64,000 bases of DNA from Branchiostoma belcheri (Eukaryota > Chordata > Leptocardii > Amphioxiformes > Branchiostomatidae), in contig NW_017803202.1 of assembly GCF_001625305.1 (NCBI RefSeq), positions 266,935 through 330,934 of the forward strand, written 5' to 3'. Below are positions 12,175 to 24,100 of the stretch, one piece after another; position 1 is the stretch's first letter; each line of letters starts with the position of its first letter. A model generated the notes under the pieces. It had not been told where the DNA came from. It saw only the letters and a program-made list of their open reading frames with translations, and did no database searches. The position numbers were made by a program, and so were the translations under genes.

Positions 12175-15100
12175 CCTTGTTTGAAATTGACATGAGTCGC
12201 AGCAACTCTTCCCAGAGGTTTAGTGGGAATGTATTCAGAGTCAAAACATTGAAAAAAAGCATAAAATTAAATGTTAAAGGAATGAAGAAGCAAACAAAGA
12301 AACAAATGTCATTGAATGACTGAACAAACCTTTATTTATCCTTTTGATAACAATAATGTATTGAAATAATGATTTTTCTGAAAAGAAAAGCTACATGAGA
12401 TATGATGCATGCTGAGTGTTACTGGAGTACACAGTAGGGGAAAATAGAGCTGTTGAAGTTATCAATAACATTGTCTGGTTCTAACGCTGTTGGATACATT
12501 TGTTCACCTGAGTGTCGCTGTGTGGCAGCTGCAGCTTGACCGGCTGGGTGATCCCCCCTCCCCAGGAGTACACAGTTATCAGTAATGCTGACCGGCTGGG
12601 TGATCCCCCCTCCCCAGGAGTACACAGTTATCAGTAATGCTGACCGGCTGGGTGATCCCCACCCCAGGAGTACACAGTTATCAGTAATGCTGACCTGAGT
12701 GTCGCTGTGAGGCAGCTGCAGCTTGACCGGCTGGGTGATCCCCCCTCCCCACGAGTACACGGACGACAGCGGGCGGGGCTGCGCTAGGTTACCGCTCGAG
12801 TCCAGTACTACACTCGCTGCACCTGGGGGTGTGGGGGGGGGGGACAGGTTCAGAACCATAATCATAATCATTCTTTATGTCAGTGTAGACACATAGACAC
12901 ACACACACATACACATAAAGGAACAAACACACTCACCCATGCACATACATACATGTGAAAAGACACAATGTTTAAACACACACACACACACTCACATACA
13001 TACAATATGTCATACATACATACATACACACACAAAAACACAATAAAAGACACAAACACACAGTAAATGTATTTGTAAACACATACACATTAACACATAC
13101 ATGTACACACACTTTCATACACATACACATATAAAATTTAATGCATATACATGTAGATACACACAGACATACACACATGAACACATAGTGTCACATACAT
13201 GATTGTACACAATGTATTATATTAGCTAAGCTACTCACTCCTGTGAGACCGCGCACTGCTGACCCTGCTGCCCCGTCCTCTGGTCACAGGTGGCAGGCTG
13301 GATAAGGGATGCTGCGGTCTGTAGGACAACATGGAAATGTAGATATGTTAGATATCATAAAGACTTAAAGCTAAACAAACATTGTAACAGTTACTGTAAC
13401 ACATACAATGTAATATACCAAAGTTGTGTCAGGTCACCCTAACACCCTGACAAAATGTGTCTCTGTAGAATCTGATATTTTTACAACAATATATAACAAT
13501 ATTGGTTAAATATCTATAAGAACACACTCACTCAGTATGCCTTTCTAGGGGTGGATATGTGTTCAGTTCAGTTCAGGTGTGTGTAACCCAGCAGATGAAT
13601 GTTACATATTAGAAAATAATAAAAAATCAATATGCAGAAAGATATTTTGGATTTTTATTAAAATTTACAGCCATGTAAAATATAAAGTTAAACTTTAGGA
13701 GTATAGGGGCAGTGTACATATTGCTTTCTAGAGCCTAAGGCTACATTTAGAAAAGGGTGCCTTCAAGCATAGTCTTTTCCATCTTTTCACCAAACCCAAC
13801 AGATTAATAACTAGCTATAGAGTAACTGTGTTACAGTAACTGTGTTTTGCAGTCAGGGTACAAATTGTTTACAGTCTCAAACTGAGAACCAATCTACAGT
13901 ATTTATTGGGGTGCAATAATGGTAAGTATCCCCGTAAGTGGCCACTCCTGCAATGCACACTGTAGGTGGGTGGAACCTATGAGATATTAGATTAAGTTAG
14001 GCCTGGAACAGCTAAATGAAATAATGCACAGTCACGTAGACACAACAGAAGTCACTTACTTATAAGCTCTTTTTGTCTTGGAAGACAGTCTACAGCTTTC
14101 TACATATACATATTTGGTTACAGTAGTTATATATTAGACCACAGCAATAGCAATGGTAGATTTATTTTGATTTACAGGGAAACAGACTGGTCAATATTAA
14201 CCCAAACTTCTGCGCAGGCTTGGTACATTCAAGTACCTGCTCACCAAACAGGAGATCCAAGTTCCACACCCAACTTTGCAACAAACAGGTGAGCTTTCTT
14301 TAGTCTAATTCCCTGTACCCATTCTATACGTACTGTACTCTATACATGTCATACTTTTGGGACATAGATGTTAATGTGACAGTTACATGTTTGTCTAAAT
14401 AATCTACCAGAGACTTGGGAAAAATAACACCACAACATAAGAGTCAAAGCCTAGGCCTCTTCAGAAGTTGGCCATTCCTCAGTGTACATATTTTATGCCT
14501 TGTTTAAGTACATGTACTCTGGATCCAGGGCTTACATTTGTAAATTATAAGACGTTCTAAAGCACCTTGGTCATTCAAACCTTGCCTCAATGCAATAGGC
14601 TATTCAGAGTTGCACTAATCATGAGTCTTTGATTTCTATAAAGAGGAAATGACATACATGTATATTAGGACACAGCCTGCAAAAGAAGGTTAAAGGACTA
14701 ACTTAAGTCTCTAAGTCCTACAGTTATTATAGTCAAATTCTAGTGCGGCTATCTAGTAACAGTATACTATTACTAGATATGTTACTGCATTTCTCAAGGT
14801 TCATGGCATTTAAAGGCCTTTAAACATGTTACTTTGAGCTTTTCGCACATACATGAGGGTTCCTTGATTCTAATGGTCTGCAAATTATGATAAAACTAAG
14901 GCCACACAAGTTAATTTCAATTGTTGATTCTCGGATTTGCCTCTTCACTTTTTTCTGATTTGCAAAAAAAAAAAAATTCTGAACCTACTACAAAAATCCT
15001 CATATTTTGCCTCCAACAGTTGAGGAAAGTCATTTTCTTCCTAGCTGTTACAGTTGTCCCGTCTATATCAATGCAGTGGTTTGATTAAAAGTTCAAAATT

Positions 15101-18100
15101 CATTACGCCAAAAAGCAGTTACTCAAGCAACTAGATATGATTTTGGAAACCCAGACGTTTCAGCTGAAGCGTATCGTATTACCTGGATGTCTAACCTTTA
15201 TCGATGTTTCAAAATTCATAGTTTGAATATTAACCCAGCCTTTTCTGTTGACTCCATGGCTCCTATCATTGCATTTGGGTCTATAATAGGTTGCCTAACC
15301 CTGTTTTTTTTTTGGGGGGGGGGGTCGCCCTGTCAATTCATTTTTTTTGGAAAATTGGTGTGGCCTAATGTTAGGACTACTTCATACACTGACATAAAAC
15401 TGAATCTTAGTATTTCCTGAATCTCCAGACACCTGAAAGAACCTGAAGGAGACAAACCAACCATGGCTGATAGTAAACTCTCTCCCCTGACTCAACTGTT
15501 TGTCAAGATTTCTGACAGTTTGTCAGAAGAAGACATCAGAAATCTGCGGGCTATTCTTGTCCGTGAGGGTCTTGGACGGGCAAAAGTGGAACAAGCAACA
15601 CCTCTTGAGATGTTGAACATGCTGGAGGATGATAATAAGATCGGCAGGGGTGACCTACAGTTCCTTGTGCAGGTATTAAGACGTTTGGGGAAAGGAAGAC
15701 TGGCTGAGGAAGCTGAACAACTTGAACAAGAGCAGAGGGCTGAAGGTAATATATAATTTTACATGATTAATAATTTTGTCTATCTATTTGGTAACTTTGG
15801 GGCAGCATGATATTGAATATGTAGTCCCTATCATCATACAGCAGGACTTAAACAGCAAAATAAATTTGAAAAGGTCCCAGGACAGTTGTTTGCATTAATT
15901 TTGGCCCTATATATAGGCCCACATCAAAAGCAGACAACACAACGTACATTGTACATCCAGTACAAAGTAGAAGACTAAGGATATGCAAATATGAAAAGGA
16001 CAAGCTTCACCCCTGTCAAGCATTAGAAAATGACATTTAAGTGCATACTTGCCATAGTTAATAACTTAATATACAATGTAATTGACAAAAATATGACACT
16101 GTTACAGTTGAAGTACATGTAACATGTACTTACATGTAACATTGTAAGTCCATATTAGTCAATGTGTCCATGTCATCTATCCACAGCACAAGAGCAAGAA
16201 GGAGCAGCAGCAGCTGTGCATGAGACAGAACACATGAGCGAGGCCCATCGCACCCTCCTGCTGAGGAACTACCCGACCATCTACCAGGAACTAGACGCCA
16301 CCAGAGTGTTGGACTACCTACACCAGCAGGGAGTGCTCACAGATGGGATGAGGGAGGAAATCCTGGCCATCCCTGAGGACCAGAGACACCAGAGGACTGG
16401 GACGTTACTACACATGATTCTGCAGGGAGATGACAGAGCCTTCACCATCTTCTGTACAGCCCTGGGGCATGCTGGGTACCCACATCTCATGGAGCTGCTC
16501 ACAGGAGGGCAACAGGAACTCATGCCGCGTGAGTATGGGTTTGACTGAGTTCATGAAGCATCATGGGGTATATGGGTGAAAAAGTTAAACCATTTGCAAT
16601 TTTCTTAGCAGAGGGTACATTAGGGTCATTAATTATTATAAGTTGTCCATTTTTGTTGTTATTCTTTATACCAGAACTGCCACTCTATTTTCCATCATCA
16701 TGAGAGCTTAGTAATACATATTTCCTTCTCCCTGCTGCATAACCCACGAATCAAATAGATAATTGAGCAAAACAACTAATTCAGTGTGCTACATGTCCTA
16801 TTAGTGTGGACATAAAACAACAATCATGATAAACAAGACTGTCAAATGAAATTCGATTTCATCTTTAACTAACACATTGATGGTAAGGATATCCCAAAAT
16901 ACCTACAAGGATACTATACTTTGTTAAAAGTCATAATCTTGTCTTTCAGCGACGCCCATGGCACTGGCCATCTACCCAGCCATCCAAGGGGGTGAAAGTT
17001 TCCATGTGTCCATTGCAGAACTACCCCATGGCCAGATAACCATTCCAAATCAACATCCTTTAATCACAGCATATCAAAAAGAACAGGTTCGTAAACTAAA
17101 GACGAAAATGAAGAATGAAGACCTTAAGGAACTTTACAGGTATCAAAAAAAGCAGCAGCATTATTTAAAAAAAGCACACAAAAAATTGTCCCAAGAAAGT
17201 TTCGAGAGAAAGTTTGACCAGCTTTTTGCCAAAGTTGAAGCAGAACGAGCCATTATTGTCAGTAAATACAAGGGCTGTGTAATTCTGTTTCTGACGTTTG
17301 AGTCTGAACCCAAATTTGCCCATTTCTGGGGCTCGTGCACGAGCGGCCGTCTGTCTGCCAGCCTGACTGAGCTGCTGATTACTGAGGAGCTGCGGAAACT
17401 GGAGGGAGGAGACCAGCTGGTGGTGAAGACACTCGTACTGCAGCAGGACTACACCGCATGGAGGGACTACTTTGGGAAGGGTACACTTGAAGTTTTTTTT
17501 TTCTTCCGTCATATGAAGACTTTTGTGTTTGTCATCATGATGGTTTTTGCCCTGGGAAATTTTGGGAAGGGTTTGATTCTAAGAATGGTAGATCAGAGTG
17601 TTCTAAACTACAATGTAAGTGCTCCTGACAATTTTCTACATAATAACTAATTTAAAGTTTTCTGAAAATATGTATGTTACATGATTGCACTTAGTTTGAC
17701 AGGTGCAACAGCAGCTCTAGAGCAATTTAAAGCATAGTTACTACATTACTTTTTTGTACAACCTGTCACAGGTAAGCCACTGGACCCTGAAGATGTGCAG
17801 GTAGAAGAGGTGACATCACATGTTTCCTCACTGGACACCATCAGACAAACCTTAGAATTACAGAGGGAAGGAAGTATCCAAACAATTGCAAGCATCCAAT
17901 CAGTCACAAGCACCATATCAGCAGGAAGTGTTCTATCGTCAGATTCAGGCTATGCATCAGCTGGTCCTGAAGGTGAGATTTCTTTCTCAGAAAGATGAGC
18001 TTTCAGCATCACTTAACACTCAATTTGACAAGTAATTTTACAAAAATAAGATCGTTAGATACCATTTAGCAATGTCATCTAACATTTTGCACATTTAACA

Positions 18101-21100
18101 ACTTGAAGGCTGGTTTTGTAATGATTCAGTCCTTTTGCTAATACATGTACTTATCTTAGGGAGAAAAACTGCAGCAGAGTACAAGGCATCCATAGAAGCT
18201 GCCATCTCCAAGATGACTGAGGAAATGAAGAACGTTGACAGGGAACAAACAGCCACAGAAGAGAACTGTAGCCAGGTGAAGAAGGAAATCCATCAGCACT
18301 ACAAAAGGCTCATCTCCAAACTCCAGCTGGAGGAGCAGGAGATGGTCACCAAGGTACAAAAAGTCAACCGAGACAGGGGAGGGGAGCTGACTCGGGAGAA
18401 AGAAAAATTGGTGACAGAACTTGAAAAGCACAAGGAAGAGGTAAAATTATGTGAGAAGATAATAGACTGTAAAGATGACACACAATCCTTGATCTTGAGA
18501 AAAGAAATGGAAGAAAAGTTCCAGAAGCTGGCCTTGGAGGAAACAGGTAAGAACAGTTTGGTAGCTCATACAAAAGTGTCTTTCCATCCCTGTAGCCTAT
18601 CCCAGGTTTCTGGAGGTTCCTTGTCAGTGTTTGCTGGATTCACTATTGATGTACAGGAGCTGGCAGTAGAGAGTCTACCCTGCTCTGTCACAGTTACAAC
18701 CAACAATGCAGATCTAACAGGTGGGAAAGTTGAACCACAGATAGAAGTGACCTCCCCCCAGGGTAAAACCACCCTCTTACAAACAACAGCACACACTAGT
18801 CCCCCACTAGCTGCAGGGAAGGGACAAACCAGCAGAGTTAGCAGGGTCTGGGGTGCAGAGTGGAGACCTCAGCAGTCAGGCAAACACACGCTGGGGGTCT
18901 GTATGGGGGATACAAAGGATCTTTGTTCTCTCACTGTAGATGTGGCCAGTAACAATCGTGTGCTGAGATATGGGCAGAAAGGTAGCCAACTGGGGCAGTT
19001 TGACAGTCCTATAGATGTAGCAGTCAGGGGGGACAGGCTGTATGTGGCTGATACTTGGAACGATCGTGTTCAGGTGTTTGATCTGAGTGGGAAGTTTTGC
19101 TCCACAGTTTCAGTAAATCCTGGCCCTGCAGGACTTGCTGTTCAGACTGATGGCACCTTAGCAATGAGATCTGGGAAGGAAGTGAAGAAATTTTCCCCAT
19201 CAGGAGAACTGCTGCACAAATTCCCTCTGGGTGAATATTGCACACGCCCCTATGGCCTGGCAGTGCAGAGGGATGGGAGGGTTGTTGTAGCTGATCGAGA
19301 CAAACACAGCATCTTCCTGTTTGAGGCAGATGGGACACTGGTGAAACAGGTGGGAGGGAAGGGGAAGGGGGAGGGACAGTTTGATGAGCCATTTTTTGTC
19401 TGTGTGGATAAAGAAGACAACATCATTGTGACAGATTATGGCAACAGCCGTGTTCAGGTGTTTGACAGGAACCTGAACTATAAACACAAGTTTGGTCAGA
19501 AGGGCAGACAGCCACAGGACATGTTTGGTCCCATGGGGGTGTCAGCTGACAGCAGGGGGAACATAGTTCTGGCAAACATTGGGGGTATAACTGGTGGCAT
19601 TGGGCACAGTGAGAAGCTTCAGGTGTTCCGCCCAGACGGCACCTGGGTGTCCACCATTAGCAGTGATGGGGACAAACTGAACGAACCCCACGGGGTGGCT
19701 GTGACAGAGGATGGACATGTGTTTGTATCTGATACTGGGGACCACAGTATCAGGAAGTACAGATACATGTAACAGTGCAGAACAAACCATGTACAGGAAC
19801 AGGCTTTCCTTACACAGTTACAGGCTCACTGAGGAGGGCTTTGCAATAGGAAGAATTTAATATAATGATAACTCAGCCTATCATATACTTCTTTCATTTA
19901 TGCTTTTATGATTGGACTTACCAGTAGTTTGGTTAGCTCTGACAAGTTTTCCATATTCACATGAAATGTTACAATGAGACTATCACAGTTTTTTTTTTAT
20001 CAACTTCCAGTTTCAATCCATGTATATACCAGTAAAAGAACACATTTGCCATTACTGGTAAGCAACATGTGGAGAATTTGTAAACAACAGCACCTTACTG
20101 GACAGCTCACATATGTGGTGTGCCAGTGTTGATAAACTAGCATGATCTAAAGAGAAAATAGTGATGTTCTTTTCCAAAATGTGTTTATTTAAATTTTGCC
20201 ATTATGTCACTTAATATTTGATGATGTCATAACACAGTGACAATGGTTTTTACCTGGTGTTCTTCATGACAAGAAATAAAAATCTAATAAGTTATGTGGT
20301 GGTCGGCTGTTTTCCTTTGTAATGTAGCCTTTAGTCTACAACAAATGACAACAACAACATACTTTAAATCCCTCCTAGCTCCATGTACAATGCAATGAGA
20401 GCTGTTATAACAATGGGTTGTCAGCTACCATGATAGGTATGATTGTGGGACATTTACTGCTATAATTCTACAAAAATAACCAAAATAAAACAACAGTATA
20501 TCCACTGTGTACAATGAGATGAGAGCCGTTATGACTATGGGTTGAGCCATGATCAGTGTGATGGTTGGCCTTTTGCTTTTGTAATACATGTATAACCTAT
20601 AGTCTGCTGCTTTTGTAATACATGTATAACCTATAGTCTACTTCAAGAGAAAGTGTACAACAACAACAACAAGGCTGAATCCCTCCTAGGTCCGTGTACA
20701 GTGCAATGAGTACCGTTATGTCAATGGGTTGTCAGCTACCATATGATATGTGTGATGGTGGGACATTTACTGCTAATTTCACAAATTTGTAAGTTAAAAG
20801 CTTGTTAATAACCAAAACAACAAAAAAGTACATATTTTGAAGGCTAAATCCCTCCCAGGTCAGTGTACAGTGTGATGAGTGCCATTACAACAATGGGTTA
20901 GCTATCATCTGAGTAATGGTCAGCCCTTTGCTTTTGTAATATAGCCTTTAGTCTACTTAAAAACAACAACTGCATACTTTGAAGGCTGAACCCCTCCCAA
21001 GTTGGTACAATATGGCACTATGACTGTCTTTCAAAACAATGGGTTGTCAGCTACCATGGCATGTGTCATATGGTAGAAATTCTACATGGCATGTGTCATG

Positions 21101-24100
21101 TGGTTACTAACAACCAAAATAAAACAAAACAACCAAAACAACCACAGTACATACTTTGAAGGCTGGATCCCTCCCAGGTCCGTGTACAGTGCTATGAGAG
21201 CCGTTATGACGATGGGTTGAGCCATGATCTGGGTGATAGTCGGCCGCTTGCTGGGGTCCAGGTGCAGCATGCTGAGGATGAGTCTCCGCAGGTCTTCGCT
21301 GTAGCGGTCCGAGATCGGCGCAAACGTGCCACGCATGATCTTCAGCACCAGGGCTGGCAGGTTCTGGGGACAGAATGAAGATAACTTACATTATGCCTCA
21401 TGTATACAGGGGTCAGGCATTGTAGTGGCATCGTGTGGCATAGTGGATAGAGCATTTGGCACTCAAACAAGGAGACCCGGGTTTGATTCCCGGTCAGAGC
21501 ACAGGGGCATGTCTGAACATGCTGTGCCCTTGGGAAAGGCACTTTACACGTTTCTGTAATATTACTAATAAATAAAGATATTGAGTGATTGCCATAGATA
21601 CAGGCATTGAAAAGCCAAGAGGTTAGGCTAGTGGACACAAGACTAAGAGGTCACGGGTTCAATTCCTGACATTGCTGGCTAGATGTTCTTGGGAAAGGCA
21701 TAACTTTCCTTTAATCCACCCAGGTGTTAAATGGGTATCTCACTATGGTTGGGGTGGTAAAAAGCAGTGGAAGGAGAGGGATAGGCTCTGCTTACTTGGC
21801 ATTGGACATTGAAAAGTTGACCTGTTATGTCAATCCTTCCACAAATGTGGCACATCTTCATTACCGGTAATAGATAAATTAACAAAGATTACACTTACAG
21901 CAGCCTCGAATGCCCTCTTGAGACTTGCCAGCTCGTACAGGACACAGCCAAGGGCCCAGATGTCACTCTTCTGGTTATAGCTGGCAAACAAACTACGTCA
22001 AGGAAAAACATCAACTTCCATTTGCAGGAGTCTAATGAATTCAGTGCCTATTTACTTTTGAACGGTTAGTTACTATAGATTTCTCTAGCAAGTCAAGAAA
22101 TACTAGAAAATGTTTCCTTTTGAAGAAATGTAAAAAGTTAGACTTTTCGTACATGATAGTGTTCCTGCTTTATAACACTGTAAGCAACACAAATTTGAAG
22201 GCTACATTATTAAGGAGAAGTTTAACATATATATGGCATATACTGGTATGACTTAGGTATTATAGATTTGACATTGTAATATTTTATAAGCTACATTGTA
22301 TCATTCCACACAGCTGTATTGTACACAGCTGTATTGTAAAGATGTGTGATACAGGTTTGCCAGCAGGTGTATTAAACAGGTACTGTTATAAAGGATACGG
22401 TTTTCCCTCACACAGCTCAGGTGAGATGAAACAAGGTGTCCCCACCACTGTGTAAGCCTTACTCTTACTGCTCAGGTGTTATACGGGTACATGTATATGA
22501 TACAGGTGTGTGATACAGGTGTTACTACACATGTACTGTTATAAAGGATACGGTTTCCCCTCACACAGCTCAGGTGAGATGTAACAAGGCGTCCCCACCA
22601 ATGTGTAAGCCTTACTCTTACTGCTCAGGTGTTATACAAGTATATGACACAGGTGTGTGATACAGGTGTTACTACACAGGTTAAAGGATACGGTTTCCCC
22701 TCACACAGTTCAGGTGAGATGTAACACGGCGTCCCCACCACTGTGTAAGCCTTACTCTTACTGCTCAGGTGTTATACAAGTATATGACACAGGTGTGTGA
22801 TACAGGTGTTACTACACAGGTTAAAGGATACGGTTTCCCCTCACACAGTTCAGGTGAGATGTAACACGGCGTCCCCACCACTGTGTAAGCCTTACTCTTA
22901 CTGCTCAGGTGTTATACATGTATATGACACAGGTGTGTGATACAGGTGTTATTACATAAGTTAAAGGATACGGTTTTCCCTCACACAGCTCAGGTGAGAT
23001 GTAACAAGGCGTCCCCACCACTGTGTAAGCCTTACTCTTACTGCTCAGGATCTTAGAGATGCCGAAGTCTCCGATCTTAACCACATTCTTCTTCCTGTTC
23101 AGCAAGATGTTCTGTGTCTTTAAGTCTCTGTGAAGAAAAACAAGAACATTAAATATTCACCCAAAGCTGGTTAAAGAACCCACAAATCTTTTAATAATCA
23201 GAGTTATCTGTATAGCAGAGGTCCAACCTGGTATGATTGACCTAGCTTCAGTTTCAAAGTTCAACATCTTGAAAATATGAGCCACAACCTCAAGCATGTT
23301 AAAGAACCCACCACAGTTATCAATAGAGGAAGGGTCCATCCTGGTGTGAGTTGATCAACATTCTTAGAGTCTGGTCTCCGGATCTTGAAAATGATGTTAG
23401 GCAGCACTCAGCAAGGGAAATGTTAACCTTTAGCACACTGAAGTAGCCGTTTGGCTGCCATTTCAGTTCGGTTATGTAGCAGGCAGCTTAAGAAGGGTTA
23501 ACCTTTAGCATACTGAAGTAGGCCTAAATGGCTACCATTGGCTCTCTATTGGTTACAGGATTAGGCAGCAGGGAGAAGGTTATAGTACCTACCTGTGTAA
23601 GATCTGTTTGGCATGGACATGCTGTAATGACAACAACATCTGGACAAAGAACTGCAGAATTTCCTGCAAGAAAAGTGGAAAAACAATTAGTTTTGTAGAT
23701 TCAGATCTACATTGTACAAAATGTACTTACTGAATTACGTGTATGGGCATATATTATATAATAAAGAAACAAGCATTGAATATTATTACATACCTCTTCA
23801 TCCAGTAGTGCATTTCCTCTCTGCTGCAGATATTCAAATATTGTTCCCCCTGAAAAGAGCATTGTAGAGTATATACATAAAAAGTCATTTAATACATTAC
23901 TATTCATGGTCCACTTATGGAAGGAGGAATGCATGTACTGATATGAGTAATTGGGAAAGCTCTGACACATACATGTAGTATTCAATGATGTTTGGATGAT
24001 GTAACAAACAAACAAACAAACAAGCCCACCTGGCGCATACTCCATAACGATCATGAGTGCCTTGTCCTCGAGAAAGCTCTCATAGTACTCGATGATGTTT

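Noticed and set aside
18547..18595. Short intron (GTAAGA...TGTAG) within exon 5 of the DED-CARD-NHL gene
   Set aside because: Its 49-nt length would shift the frame and break the filamin and NHL domains, whereas reading through keeps them intact.
22386..22965. CRISPR array
   Set aside because: The regular 140-bp repeats are coding-derived copies of NEK8 exon 5 with repeated, not unique, spacers, in an animal gene.
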